Notes under the pieces: model-generated | Seen by the model: the letters and a program-made list of their open reading frames with translations, nothing else | Told to the model about the DNA's origin: nothing | Database searches by the model: none | Shown: piece by piece, positions 16,538-25,948 of the stretch | Layout of the letters: each line of letters begins with the position of its first letter | How positions within the stretch are numbered: position 1 is the first letter of the stretch | Assembly (NCBI RefSeq): GCF_011761635.1 | Contig: NZ_JAASRN010000002.1 | Coordinates: forward strand, 708,634-772,633 | Direction of reading: 5' to 3' | From: Thermonema lapsum | GTDB lineage: Bacteria > Bacteroidota > Bacteroidia > Cytophagales > Thermonemataceae | Length of the DNA stretch: 64,000 nucleotides | Translations under genes and position numbers: made by a program

Positions 16538-17479
16538 ATGATTATCTACAACACCAAAGACTGGCGAAAGATATTTTTGAGTGCTTTTGGTTTTGGCAGT
16601 GCTTACAATGCGAAAGAATTATTTCAGATTCAGGCATTCATTTTAGCCTACTGTCTGCTTGTCGTCTATCTTAGGCACTATCACTATCCACCAGAACGGC
16701 TCAGTATTCAATTAGACCCCACCTTCCTATCATTGGTAGGGGTTATTTTAGGTCTTTCGCTGGTGTTTCGTGTCAATTCTTCTTATGAGCGCTGGTGGGA
16801 AGGACGCAAACAATGGGGCGCGCTGGTCAATCACAGCCGCACGCTGGCAGCCTACTTCCATGCCGTATTGCCCGAACGCTACCAGACCAATCGGCACTAT
16901 GTGGCTGCTCATATTGCCAATTTTGCTTATGCCTTGAAAGGTCATCTGCGTGCAAAAATAAACTGGGAAATCTTCGACTATCCAAATGAGAAGGAAAAAA
17001 AAGACATGCAACAAGCCGGACACCCGCCGTATCAAGTAGCCAGCTATCTTTTCAAAAAGACAGAAGAGTTGTTTCGTTCGGGACTCTTGTGCGAAGCAGA
17101 CAAAATCAACATAAAACAGCAGATTCAAGCAATGATAGACGTCTTGGGCGCTTGTGAACGTATAAAAAACACACCCATTCCCTTTTCACATACTTCTTTT
17201 ATCAAAACATTTATTATCTTCTATGCATTCTTTCTACCCATAGGCTTGGTCGATAAATTTGGCTGGTACACAGTACCCGCCGTATTTCTTATCAGCTATG
17301 CTCTGGCAGGCGTAGAAGTCATATCAGAAGAAATAGAACAGCCTTTTGGTACTGATGCCAACGACCTGCCTTTGCGTCATCTGTCGAACGTGATTAAACA
17401 AAACACCTACGACCTATTGCAGGTGTCTTCACAAACAAGCCTTCCTGTAGCAATTATTCGCGATGGTGTGCTTATTTAA
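16538..17479 (+). CDS. Bestrophin family (UPF0187) membrane channel
   Basis: The 313-residue protein matches bacterial bestrophins: the pattern SLVGVILGLSLVFRVNSSYERWWEGRKQWG at about 70-100 is the most conserved block, and four hydrophobic helices are visible. Bestrophins form pentameric ion channels; bacterial members conduct cations or anions. The ATG at 16538 is preferred over a TTG two codons upstream. The first pseudokinase gene starts 12 bases after its stop, suggesting one transcript. Confidence 0.88.
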   Translation: MIIYNTKDWRKIFLSAFGFGSAYNAKELFQIQAFILAYCLLVVYLRHYHYPPERLSIQLDPTFLSLVGVILGLSLVFRVNSSYERWWEGRKQWGALVNHSRTLAAYFHAVLPERYQTNRHYVAAHIANFAYALKGHLRAKINWEIFDYPNEKEKKDMQQAGHPPYQVASYLFKKTEELFRSGLLCEADKINIKQQIQAMIDVLGACERIKNTPIPFSHTSFIKTFIIFYAFFLPIGLVDKFGWYTVPAVFLISYALAGVEVISEEIEQPFGTDANDLPLRHLSNVIKQNTYDLLQVSSQTSLPVAIIRDGVLI

Positions 17480-17491
17480 CCTTTTGATGCT

Positions 17492-18838
17492 ATGATACAG
17501 CTAATGGAGCAATTTTTTCCACAATACAGAATAGAAAGCTTTCTTAAAGAAGACGCCTATTTTGTGTATCATTTGGCGCGGCATAGCAGCGGGCGCTTAG
17601 CCGTCATTCAAAGCATAGCCCCTGACTATCAGGGCAAAAGTTCCGTAATAGAGCGCATCAAGCAGTATGCCGGCACTGTCAATGAACTTCAACACCCCAT
17701 GTTGCCGCTTCTCTACGACTTCTTGATTACAGATAACAACGCCTTCTTGATTTGGGAACACCTCGATGGCACGAATATAGACCAATACATGCAACAACAA
17801 AGCAAGGCGTTGTCGGAGCGCAAAGCCCAGCGGCTGGTACTTTCGCTCATCAGTGTGCTGGAATTTCTGATACAAAAAGGAGAGGCACCCCCACGCTTAG
17901 ATACCGAAATGATATGGATTACCTCCGATGAACGAATCAAACTGCGGGGTATCATCGACGAATCCACACCCAAAGGGCTTTGCTACCATCCCAGCAGAGA
18001 GCAGCTACATGCTCCGCAAGACTACGTGCAGGCAGTAGGCTTGGTATGGTACCATCTCATCACTGGCAAACACCCGCGCAGCTTGGGCGAAGAGCATATA
18101 CTCAAGGGTACATTGCCCCCTGCAGCCAATTTCTACCCCGGTGTATTTGAGCATGTAGAGCACTGCTTAGCCAAAGCTATCCACCCCAACCCTGCCAAAC
18201 GCTACCCCAACCTGCAGGAACTGCAAAAAGCCATCTTAGCTGCCCGTATTCAAACACTTACTCCCGAGCAGTACAGTTTCGTGGAGCTGAATGCACCGCT
18301 TGTGTTGCTTGTGTTTATGACCATACTCACGGCTTTTATTTTGTGGCGGGGCAGCCGGCGCGATATCTTGAGCGCTACAAGGGTAGCCTATTACCCTCAC
18401 GATATCTCGGCTTGGCAGGAGTTCGAAAAACGAAAAGCTTTTGTTAAAGCCGAAAAAGAGAGTGCCGAAAGCTTGTTCCTGTCGACCCAGGAAGAAGAAG
18501 AGCAGATAGCACGTGATTACCTGCACAAAGTGAGCCCCGGCGAAACGCTTACCGAGATAGCCGAGCGTTACAATATGACACCTGAACACCTGCTGCGCAT
18601 CAACAACCTGGCATCGGCAGATAACATACAAGCCGGCGTAGGCTTAAAGGTGAAGGTACGTGCCATCCATAAAATCAACGTCAACGAAAGCCCCCATTCT
18701 ATTGCCCAAAAATATGGTATCAGCCTTGAAGAACTGCTCAAAGCCAACGGGCTATCTGATATAGATACGAGCAACAAAAAAGTGTTGGAGAAAGAATTTT
18801 ACCCCGGTAGGGAACTTATTATCCCCATCAGTCAATAA
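17492..18838 (+). CDS. Transmembrane pseudokinase with two extracytoplasmic LysM domains
   Basis: In this 448-residue protein, residues about 12-255 have the length and secondary pattern of a Hanks-type kinase domain. Every catalytic residue is missing: the beta-3 Lys is Gln40 (LAVIQ), the HRD loop reads PPRLDTEMIWI, and the DFG position reads LRGII. Fold-keeping residues remain: Asp177 and Gly183 of the helix-F motif and the late Arg in NPAKRY. One membrane helix (about 267-285) is followed by an acidic coiled region, LysM 1 (about 344-388, HKVSPGETLTEIAERYN) and LysM 2 (about 393-446). LysM domains bind peptidoglycan or chitin-like glycans, so a cell-wall sensor or scaffold is plausible (inference). 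The next gene, a second pseudokinase, begins 6 bases later. Confidence 0.8.
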   Translation: MIQLMEQFFPQYRIESFLKEDAYFVYHLARHSSGRLAVIQSIAPDYQGKSSVIERIKQYAGTVNELQHPMLPLLYDFLITDNNAFLIWEHLDGTNIDQYMQQQSKALSERKAQRLVLSLISVLEFLIQKGEAPPRLDTEMIWITSDERIKLRGIIDESTPKGLCYHPSREQLHAPQDYVQAVGLVWYHLITGKHPRSLGEEHILKGTLPPAANFYPGVFEHVEHCLAKAIHPNPAKRYPNLQELQKAILAARIQTLTPEQYSFVELNAPLVLLVFMTILTAFILWRGSRRDILSATRVAYYPHDISAWQEFEKRKAFVKAEKESAESLFLSTQEEEEQIARDYLHKVSPGETLTEIAERYNMTPEHLLRINNLASADNIQAGVGLKVKVRAIHKINVNESPHSIAQKYGISLEELLKANGLSDIDTSNKKVLEKEFYPGRELIIPISQ

Positions 18839-18844
18839 TTGCCT

Positions 18845-20251
18845 ATGGACACGCAAACACAATTCTTGAACTATACAGTCACAGAGGTGCTGGAAGAGGA
18901 GCGCACATGGAGTATCTACCGTGCCCATCATCGCTATCTCAACCGTAAAGTGCAAGTGGTGGTAGTACAGTCGCCGAACAAGGAGGTAAGCAATCGTTTA
19001 AAAGAAGTTGCTGCCCGCTTGTTTAAACTACAACACCCCTATATTGCCACCCTTTTAGATTTTGTGGAGATAGGCAATATTCTCTATTTCATTTACCAAG
19101 ACGTAGAGGGACAACCTTTGGCTTCTCTACTCAAAAGCAAAGTATTCAGTCTGCAGGAGGTGCAAACCATAGTGCTGCAATTGCTGCATGCCCTCTCCCA
19201 CGCTCATCAACTGGGCTTAGTGCATGGTGCCCTTTCGCCAGAGTACATTTTACTGGACCGCTGGGGCAACATCAAAATACTGCATTTTGGCTATATAGCC
19301 CGGTTGCTTCAAGCTGGCGAAGCCCGACACCCTGAAATTTATGCCTACGTGGCGCCAGAGCTTGTGCAGCACAACGTAGCAGACAAACGCAGCGACATCT
19401 ATTCCTTAGGTGCAATCCTCTACCACCTGCTTACAAGCAAAGCACCAGTAGATGAAGAGCGCCTCGATATTTTGAAATTGCGACAAACGCTTCCGCCACC
19501 TTCGAGCGTATCGGCACGCGTGCCCGGCTTTTTCGATGCCATTGTGCAAAAATGCATGGCAGAAAACCCAGCACTGCGCTACTCGGGCGTTGAAGAGCTG
19601 GAAGACGAGCTGATAAAGGAATGGAATCTGTGGTTACGTGCCGAAAGTAACGACGAAGAAAGCCACAGCAAAAGCCTACTGATAGGTTTTTGGACACTGG
19701 TAGCCTTGGCTGTCGCCGCTTCGGCTTGGGTCATTGTACAAGAACTGTTTTTCGGCGAGATAAGCCGCCCCTTAGAAGAAGCTACCCTGCAGGAAAGAAA
19801 TGAAGTAAAAGCAGTTGACGAAGGCAATGCCGACACAAAAGAAATCGGCGACCAAACAGAAAAGCCCATAACAGCTGCCAAAGAAGAGGAATTGCAGTTG
19901 ACTGATAAAATAGAAGAGGAGTTTGGCAAAGAAAGCAACACCACGTTGCTCAATGCAACGCAATTACAAGCTCATTTATTGGTAGATAACCTTGTCATTA
20001 GCAGGCAGGGGGGCTTGGTGGAACACAAAATAAAGGCAGTCAACCTCAACACCCTGCAGGCACTTAGCGATATAGAAGTAGAAGTACGTTACCTCGACAA
20101 CACGGGCGAAGTCATCGATGCAGTAAAAGTTGTATTTGAAGAACTCCCACCCGGTGGCAAAGCCGAGCAGCTCATCAGTAGAGAACTTCCGCAAGAGGCT
20201 AAGGTTGAAGTGCGAGCAGTGAAAGCCATATTACATGCCAAAGGGTTCTAA
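18845..20251 (+). CDS. Second transmembrane pseudokinase with FxLYD-like extracytoplasmic domain
   Basis: This 468-residue protein has a kinase fold at about 8-262. It keeps the APE motif (VAPEL), the helix-F DIYSLGAILYHLLT and the late Arg (NPALRY). It has lost catalysis: no Lys in beta-3 (KVQVVVVQ), HGALSPEYI instead of HRDLKPENI, and LHFG instead of DFG. A membrane helix (about 279-299) and an acidic Lys/Glu linker follow. The C-terminal beta domain (about 370-465) resembles FxLYD-type domains (VEVRYLDNTGEVID, then ELPPGGKAE). It starts at the ATG at 18845 rather than the TTG at 18839. The 3' end overlaps the convergent kinase-like gene by 21 bases. The adjacent LysM pseudokinase is the obvious partner. 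Confidence 0.8.
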   Translation: MDTQTQFLNYTVTEVLEEERTWSIYRAHHRYLNRKVQVVVVQSPNKEVSNRLKEVAARLFKLQHPYIATLLDFVEIGNILYFIYQDVEGQPLASLLKSKVFSLQEVQTIVLQLLHALSHAHQLGLVHGALSPEYILLDRWGNIKILHFGYIARLLQAGEARHPEIYAYVAPELVQHNVADKRSDIYSLGAILYHLLTSKAPVDEERLDILKLRQTLPPPSSVSARVPGFFDAIVQKCMAENPALRYSGVEELEDELIKEWNLWLRAESNDEESHSKSLLIGFWTLVALAVAASAWVIVQELFFGEISRPLEEATLQERNEVKAVDEGNADTKEIGDQTEKPITAAKEEELQLTDKIEEEFGKESNTTLLNATQLQAHLLVDNLVISRQGGLVEHKIKAVNLNTLQALSDIEVEVRYLDNTGEVIDAVKVVFEELPPGGKAEQLISRELPQEAKVEVRAVKAILHAKGF

Positions 20252-21118
20252 TATGCGCGAAATAGCCGGCAGATACGCCTCGCCAAACAAAATGAGGTGT
20301 ACTAACAGAGGATACAGATTCCAGATGGGCACCCGTTCTTCAAAACCAGCCTGCCATGGGTAGGCATGGCGATACGCTGCCCAAAAGGTGGCATCGAAGC
20401 CTCCGAAAAGCTGCATCATAGCCAAGTCAATCTCGCGGCAGCCATAATAAACGGCGGGGTCAATCAATACCGCCCGATTTTGATGGTCAGCCATCACATT
20501 GCCGCTCCATAAGTCGCCATGTAGCAAAACAGGCGGCTCATCGGGCAACAAGGCAGGCAATCGTTTTGCCAACTGTGCGGCTGCCTGCTCGTGCTTGCGT
20601 TGCAGGCGCCCCATTGCCCTCGCTTTTTCTATAAGCGGCAGCAAGCGCCGCTCAAAAAAGAAAATGGCGAGCTCTTGACATGGGGTATTGTCTTGTTGCA
20701 GCTCGCCTATGTAATTGTTGTAATGCAGCCCAAAGTAAGGTCCCCGGTTGCGATGCAATGCTACCAGCTGTGCCGCTAAGTCTTCCGAAAAAACACGCGC
20801 CTGTTTGCTTCCCTGCTCTATGGCGTCCAACAACAGAAAAGCTACCCCTTCGTGCTCTCCCCAGCCATACACATGCGGTGTCCTAACTTTGCCTTGAAGC
20901 AAAGCCAAATTACGCGCTTCTATCTCAAAAAAATGAGCAGGGAAACGCCCATTCCATTTGATAAAAAAAGTTTTCTCTTTGCAACGAATCAGTGCTGCCT
21001 CATTGATACATCCGCCATGCAGGCGCTCCACACTTACAAGCTGCATACGCTTGGCTGTAACCTTCTCCACGGCAGCACAGAAAAATGCTTTTTCTTGATG
21101 TTGATTTTCCAAAATCAT
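20231..21118 (-). CDS. Fructosamine kinase family protein
   Basis: This 295-residue member of the aminoglycoside phosphotransferase superfamily has FFIKWN (Lys54), EARNLALL (Glu67), catalytic HGDLWSGN (200-207) and the metal-binding IDPAVYYG (Asp220). HGDLWxGN and the length are diagnostic of the fructosamine-3-kinase/YniA family. These enzymes phosphorylate sugar adducts on protein lysines so they fall off, or related ketosamines. It is divergent from the LRR gene. An AGGAGG sits directly against its ATG, too close to act as a ribosome-binding site. Confidence 0.88.
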   Translation of the reverse strand: MILENQHQEKAFFCAAVEKVTAKRMQLVSVERLHGGCINEAALIRCKEKTFFIKWNGRFPAHFFEIEARNLALLQGKVRTPHVYGWGEHEGVAFLLLDAIEQGSKQARVFSEDLAAQLVALHRNRGPYFGLHYNNYIGELQQDNTPCQELAIFFFERRLLPLIEKARAMGRLQRKHEQAAAQLAKRLPALLPDEPPVLLHGDLWSGNVMADHQNRAVLIDPAVYYGCREIDLAMMQLFGGFDATFWAAYRHAYPWQAGFEERVPIWNLYPLLVHLILFGEAYLPAISRILEPFGM

Positions 21119-21206
21119 CCTCCTGTTTTTGAGAAAAAAATAAAAATTATTTTAAATTGATTCAGCTTTTTTGCATTGGCTTATTAACGCATAATTTTTA
21201 TGAAGC

Positions 21207-23111
21207 ATGTCTAAACCAGAACAAGCCCTACTGCGGGAGCTGTTGCAAAGCCACACGCCCGAACATTTATTGGAGGCGCTTTTAATCATTGAACAAGCCG
21301 ACTACCCCTCTGCTTTCCTTACCCACCTGATTGTGCTTCAGACCTTCTACCCCGGCGAGCAATACAGAGAGGTGCGGGAAAAAGCGGCTGCTCTTTTCAA
21401 AAAAATAGCCCCGCTTGAATTGCAAGATTTTTTACGCTCCGTGCCTTGGCGTGAAGCATTCATGACCAACACCGAAATGCGCGAACGCTATTTGCGCCAC
21501 CTGACCGCCCACCCTATGATAGACAAGCACACCTTGGGCAAAGCGGCACTACACCTTTGGGGGGGTGATTTCAACTTTTATATCCGCACACGCATGCTGC
21601 AAGCTGAAGAGGTATTGCAAGAATACTGCTTGGACAGTACATTTTATCTTTACAATACCCCCATAGAGAGCCTTCCTGACGAGCTGGGCAACTTGTCGTC
21701 TTTGCGTTGCCTGCTGATACGGAAAAATAAGATTAAACAACTACCGCAAAGCTTGGGACTGCTATTGCAATTGCAGGTAATTGATGCTTCGGAAAATGAA
21801 CTACAGACCCTGCCCGACAGCATCAAATACATGAAACGACTCCATAGCCTCCATTTGGCTCATAACCACTTGCACGTGCTTCCGCCCGAAATAGGCGAGC
21901 TGCATCAGTTACGAAAATTGTGTTTGAAAAACAATAAAATGCGGGTATTGAGCTATACCATACAATGGATGGAGCAGTTGGAATACCTTGACCTGAGTCA
22001 AAACCCCAACTTGAATTTTTTTCAATCCTTTGAATACTTAAAAAATTGCCCGCGGTTAAAAGAAATCAAGCTGTGCAAAAATCACTTGTCCGCACCTTTG
22101 CATAACCTGCACGCCCTAAAGCACCTGACAACGATTGACCTGAGCCAAAATCCGCAACTGCCTATAAAAGAAACATTTGCTGCTGCCCATGAAGAGGGTT
22201 TTGCCCGGTTGCAGAGTTTGTCTCTGGACGGTTGCTCACTGCCTTCATTGACACTGCTGCCCTCTCCCTTGCTGCAACGCTTACAATATTTGTCAGTAGC
22301 ACAAAACGCTCTCAGCGGAATAGATGCAGACTTAGCGGCACTTTTATCTTTCAACTGCAGCCACACGCATGTAGAGCAAATACAACCCGAGCATTTTCCC
22401 TTTCTTCGCGAGTTGCATGCCGCTCACACGCCTTTGCAAACAGTCCCCCACTGCCCACAGTTGCAACAGCTTTCTATGGATGGAAACCAAACATGGCTGA
22501 CTCAGGGTGGTTTGCAACAACTCAAAGCACTCCCCGCATTGAACTCGCTCTCGTTGAGGGAGTGCCAGCTGGAAACACTCGCCGATTTAAAGGATTGCAA
22601 ACAACTAAACCAACTCTTTTTAGATGCTTGCACTTGTGCCGATTGGGAAAAGCTACTGCTCGACATCTATGATATTGCCCACTTGCGAAGCCTTTCACTG
22701 AATGCGGTGCAATGGGAAAAGATTCCCCAGCGTCTTGCCCGCTTGCGCTTCGTAGAAGAGCTGTGGTTTGAGCAATTGCCCGAAAATACCGATTGGGAAT
22801 GTCTTTTCGAGTTGTTGACTCCTCTACCCCGCCTCAAACGCTTGCATTTAGGGCACAATCCAAGTTTAAAGCAGTTGCCGCCTGCCATCCTTAAGCTCAA
22901 GCAACTTCAATACCTCGACCTCTCTTATACCGGAGTACGGCAGTTGCCTCGGGAAATGAGCAAGAACAAAGCACTACAAAAAATAAGAATAGACGGCGTG
23001 CCCAATGCATTCATTAGGCACGCTCAAATGTTCTCCTACGACTGGTTTGAATTTAGTGTTTGTGCTCAATCAACGGACGAGCAAACAAATCAAACTCAGC
23101 AGCATCTGTAA
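21207..23111 (+). CDS. Leucine-rich repeat protein, no signal peptide
   Basis: A 634-residue protein whose first 140 residues form a helical region without recognised motif. From about 145 to the end there are some 18-20 leucine-rich repeats of 20-24 residues (for example LPDELGNLSSLRCLLIRKNKI). There is no signal peptide or membrane segment, so it is probably cytoplasmic. LRR arrays bind proteins; the partner is unknown. The last 59 bases overlap the 3' end of rimO on the other strand, the longest of six convergent overlaps in the window. Middle repeats are irregular, so the count is approximate. Confidence 0.8.
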   Translation: MSKPEQALLRELLQSHTPEHLLEALLIIEQADYPSAFLTHLIVLQTFYPGEQYREVREKAAALFKKIAPLELQDFLRSVPWREAFMTNTEMRERYLRHLTAHPMIDKHTLGKAALHLWGGDFNFYIRTRMLQAEEVLQEYCLDSTFYLYNTPIESLPDELGNLSSLRCLLIRKNKIKQLPQSLGLLLQLQVIDASENELQTLPDSIKYMKRLHSLHLAHNHLHVLPPEIGELHQLRKLCLKNNKMRVLSYTIQWMEQLEYLDLSQNPNLNFFQSFEYLKNCPRLKEIKLCKNHLSAPLHNLHALKHLTTIDLSQNPQLPIKETFAAAHEEGFARLQSLSLDGCSLPSLTLLPSPLLQRLQYLSVAQNALSGIDADLAALLSFNCSHTHVEQIQPEHFPFLRELHAAHTPLQTVPHCPQLQQLSMDGNQTWLTQGGLQQLKALPALNSLSLRECQLETLADLKDCKQLNQLFLDACTCADWEKLLLDIYDIAHLRSLSLNAVQWEKIPQRLARLRFVEELWFEQLPENTDWECLFELLTPLPRLKRLHLGHNPSLKQLPPAILKLKQLQYLDLSYTGVRQLPREMSKNKALQKIRIDGVPNAFIRHAQMFSYDWFEFSVCAQSTDEQTNQTQQHL

Positions 23112-24378
23112 TCTCTACTTGAACGAAATCGCCGCGCCGCAGGTAAATGCCCGTAGCAGGAATGAGCACTTCGTTGTCCACCTCGGGCGAGTCATACTCT
23201 GTGCGCCCAATAAAGTAATCTCCTTCTTTGCGATCAATCAGCACCTTGTATTGCTGCCCGACACGGGCTTGATTCAATTCATAGGAAATATCCTGCTGTA
23301 GCGCCATCAGGTCGGCTGCCCGCTCTTTTTTTACTTCGTCGGGCACGTCGTCCTCGTAAGTACGAAAAGCGTGCGTGTCTTCTTCATGTGAATAGGTAAA
23401 GACGCCCAAGCGCTCAAAGCGCATATCTTCCACAAAACGCATGAGCTCCTCAAACTCTTCTTCTGTTTCTTTCGGATAGCCCACAATCATGGTGGTGCGC
23501 AAAGCGATACCCGGAACCTTGTCGCGTATTTCGTGAATGAGCCGCTCGGTGCGCTCACGGGTGATGCCCCGGCGCATGCGTTGTAACACCGACGTAGAAG
23601 CATGCTGCAGGGGCATGTCCAAGTATTTGCAAATATTGCTTCGCTCGTTCATCACTTCGAGCACATCCATGGGGAAGCCCGCTGGGTAAGCATACTGCAG
23701 GCGAATCCACTCGACGCCTTCCACATCGGACAGGCGGCGCAACAACTCTGCCAAGCTGCGTTTGCCGTAAATATCAATGCCGTAGTAAGTCAGGTCTTGG
23801 GCTATCAGGATAAGCTCTTTCACTCCTTTTTTAGCGAAATTGTGCGCCTGTTCTACCAGCAGCTCCATCGGGCGCGATTGGTGCTTACCACGCATCAATG
23901 GAATGGCGCAGAAAGCGCACGGACGGTCGCATCCTTCGGCTATTTTCAAGTAGGCATAGTGCAGTGGGTTCGTCACCAGACGCTCCCCTACCAGCTCGTG
24001 CTTATAGTCTGCTTTGAGTGTTTTCAATAAACGGGGCAGCTCGTTCGTGCCAAAAAAAGCATCTACTTCGGGGATTTCCTTTTCCAAGTCTTCACGGTAG
24101 CGCTGCGACAAGCAGCCCGTAACATACACTTTTTCTACCAACCCTTGTGCTTTGGCATCGGCATAGTAGAGAATGGTATTGATGGATTCCTGCTTGGCGT
24201 TGTCGATAAAGCCACAGGTGTTGATAATGACCACTTCGGCTTCACGCTCTTCTTCGTGGCTTACATCGAAATGGTTGGCTTTCAATTGCGTGTAAATGTC
24301 TTCGGAATCCACCCAGTTTTTTGAACAGCCCAGCGTAATGATGTTGACTTTGTACTTACGATTTCCTTTGGTTTTCAT
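23053..24378 (-). CDS. rimO: Ribosomal protein S12 methylthiotransferase RimO
   Basis: The 441-residue enzyme has the three N-terminal cysteines of the auxiliary iron-sulfur cluster (Cys18 in TLGCSKN, Cys55 in NTCGF, Cys89 in TGCLSQRY). The radical-SAM CX3CX2C is Cys150, Cys154 and Cys157, followed by RGKHQSRP. A TRAM domain closes the protein. The early TLGCSKNWVDSE favours RimO over MiaB. It methylthiolates an aspartate of ribosomal protein uS12. It lies 37 bases after a lipoprotein gene and is likely co-transcribed with ftsY. Confidence 0.93.
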   Translation of the reverse strand: MKTKGNRKYKVNIITLGCSKNWVDSEDIYTQLKANHFDVSHEEEREAEVVIINTCGFIDNAKQESINTILYYADAKAQGLVEKVYVTGCLSQRYREDLEKEIPEVDAFFGTNELPRLLKTLKADYKHELVGERLVTNPLHYAYLKIAEGCDRPCAFCAIPLMRGKHQSRPMELLVEQAHNFAKKGVKELILIAQDLTYYGIDIYGKRSLAELLRRLSDVEGVEWIRLQYAYPAGFPMDVLEVMNERSNICKYLDMPLQHASTSVLQRMRRGITRERTERLIHEIRDKVPGIALRTTMIVGYPKETEEEFEELMRFVEDMRFERLGVFTYSHEEDTHAFRTYEDDVPDEVKKERAADLMALQQDISYELNQARVGQQYKVLIDRKEGDYFIGRTEYDSPEVDNEVLIPATGIYLRRGDFVQVEITDAAEFDLFARPLIEHKH

Positions 24379-24415
24379 AAATCTGTATTCTTCGCTTCGT
24401 TTCGCTTCTGTTCTG

Positions 24416-24907
24416 TCAATAAGCAGCCTTATAGTCCACCACCAATTCTAACTTGCTCACCTCACCGGCTTTGACTTCTACCGGCTGAATATGTCCTTCT
24501 CCATCGAAGCGGTTGGCAAACCATCCATCTGCCTCTTTTACAAAAAGTGAGTAGCGCCCGGGGGGCAATGCTACTTCAAAACAGCCATTGGCATCGCTTC
24601 GGGTCTTGGCTATCAGGCGGCTGTGAATGGCTGTATAAAACGTTTCCTCTTTTTCGGTTTGTGCGTCGGTGGTCAGTTCATAGATATAGATGTCGCGAGC
24701 AATTCCCGGGGCGTTGCGTTCTGGAGCATCGGGCGCGGGCATCCAGTTGCCTTCGCGCCAAAGCACACGCCCTGCTATGCCTTCTTTGATGCTATAGGTG
24801 CAATCCACAGCTTTTTGGTTTTGGCTTTGGTTCGTATTGCTTTTTTGTGCTTGGCATGCCCAAAAGCTGAGCAGTAGGCTTAGGCTCCATGTCTGAAGTT
24901 TAAGCAT
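24416..24907 (-). CDS. Lipoprotein with carboxypeptidase-regulatory-like beta domain
   Basis: A 163-residue secreted protein whose signal ends in SFWAC (Cys17 likely lipidated). The mature part contains a beta-sandwich pattern, RLIAKTRSDANGCFEVALPPGRYSLFVK, typical of carboxypeptidase-regulatory-like domains. The function is unknown. The ATG at 24907 overlaps the last 8 bases of ftsY, so translational coupling is likely. An ATG 30 bases upstream is in frame but would place residues before the signal core. Confidence 0.65.
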   Translation of the reverse strand: MLKLQTWSLSLLLSFWACQAQKSNTNQSQNQKAVDCTYSIKEGIAGRVLWREGNWMPAPDAPERNAPGIARDIYIYELTTDAQTEKEETFYTAIHSRLIAKTRSDANGCFEVALPPGRYSLFVKEADGWFANRFDGEGHIQPVEVKAGEVSKLELVVDYKAAY

Positions 24908-25862
24908 TTTCTTCAAAGAGAGAGTCCACAAATTCATAACGGTTAAATATTTGAAGGTCTTCTATTTTTTCACCTACACCAATATACTTAATGGGTATTT
25001 TAAATTCATCGGAAATACCGATGACTACGCCCCCTTTGGCTGTGCCGTCAAGCTTAGTGATGGCAATGGCGCTTACGTCGGTTACCTTTGTGAATTCGCG
25101 TGCCTGAATGACGGCGTTTTGCCCAGTGCTTCCGTCCAGCACCAGCAGCACCTCATGCGGAGCATCCGGGATAAGTTTTTGAATGGTGCGTTTGATTTTA
25201 GCCAACTCGTTCATTAGGTTGGTTTTATTGTGCAAACGCCCGGCGGTGTCGATAATCAACAAATCTGCTTTTTCTTCTAATGCCCGTTTGGTGGCTTCGT
25301 AGGCTACCGAGGCAGGGTCTTTACCCATACCCAGCTCAACTACAGGCACGCCAGCACGTTCGCCCCACATTTTAAGTTGGTCAACTGCCGCTGCCCGGAA
25401 GGTGTCGGCAGCCCCCAACATTACTTTTTTGCCTTTCTGCTTGAACTGTGCTGCCAGTTTGCCAATAGTGGTGGTTTTGCCTACTCCGTTCACTCCTACC
25501 ACCAGCATCACGTAAGGGGTATCGCGCGGGGGCAGCTCAAAGTCGTTCAATTCTTCGGTTTGGTTTTCGGCTAAGAGGGCAGCTATTTCTTCTCGCAGGA
25601 TACGGTTCAGCTCGGCTGTGTTTACGTATTTGTCGCGTTGGACGCGCGCCTCAATACGGCGAATGATTTTGAGCGTCGTATCTACGCCCACATCGGCAGC
25701 AATCAAGATGTTCTCCAGCTCGTCGAGCACTTCGTCATCCACTTTCGACTTGCCCACGATGGCGCGTCCCAGTCGGGAAAAGAAATTCTGTTTGGTTTTT
25801 TCTAAGCCTTTGTCGAGGGCTTCTTTTTTTTCTTTCGAGAAAAATCCGAAGAGTTTTTTCAC
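24900..25862 (-). CDS. ftsY: Signal recognition particle receptor FtsY (GTG start)
   Basis: The 320-residue FtsY has an N domain (about 25-105) followed by the SRP-type GTPase: [14 protein letters not shown] at 123-136, DTAGRLHNK near 204 and [10 protein letters not shown] near 270. The acidic A domain of E. coli FtsY is reduced to a short basic stretch, as in many bacteria. It receives ribosome-SRP complexes at the membrane. The start is GTG at 25862; no in-frame ATG is nearer. A terminator-like hairpin ends 33 bases upstream, leaving little room for a separate promoter. Confidence 0.95.
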   Translation of the reverse strand: MKKLFGFFSKEKKEALDKGLEKTKQNFFSRLGRAIVGKSKVDDEVLDELENILIAADVGVDTTLKIIRRIEARVQRDKYVNTAELNRILREEIAALLAENQTEELNDFELPPRDTPYVMLVVGVNGVGKTTTIGKLAAQFKQKGKKVMLGAADTFRAAAVDQLKMWGERAGVPVVELGMGKDPASVAYEATKRALEEKADLLIIDTAGRLHNKTNLMNELAKIKRTIQKLIPDAPHEVLLVLDGSTGQNAVIQAREFTKVTDVSAIAITKLDGTAKGGVVIGISDEFKIPIKYIGVGEKIEDLQIFNRYEFVDSLFEENA

Positions 25863-25894
25863 GGCTTTTCGTGTTTAGTTGGCTCTAATATAAC

Positions 25895-25919
25895 AAAAAA
25901 AGCCCGCTTGAAGGGCTTT
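25895..25919 (-). terminator. Terminator-like hairpin between the DUF4295 gene and ftsY
   Basis: On the minus strand: AAAGCCC / GGGCTTT stem with a 7-base loop and seven T's. It lies 30 bases after the small gene's stop and only 33 bases before the ftsY GTG, so it should reduce ftsY transcription from the rpmG promoter. Confidence 0.75.
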
Positions 25920-25948
25920 CTTTGTGCAGTCTATGTAAAAGGCGAAGG

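Noticed and set aside
21110-21124. AGGAGG next to the fructosamine kinase start
   Set aside because: It touches the ATG with no spacer, so it cannot work as a Shine-Dalgarno for that start; probably chance.
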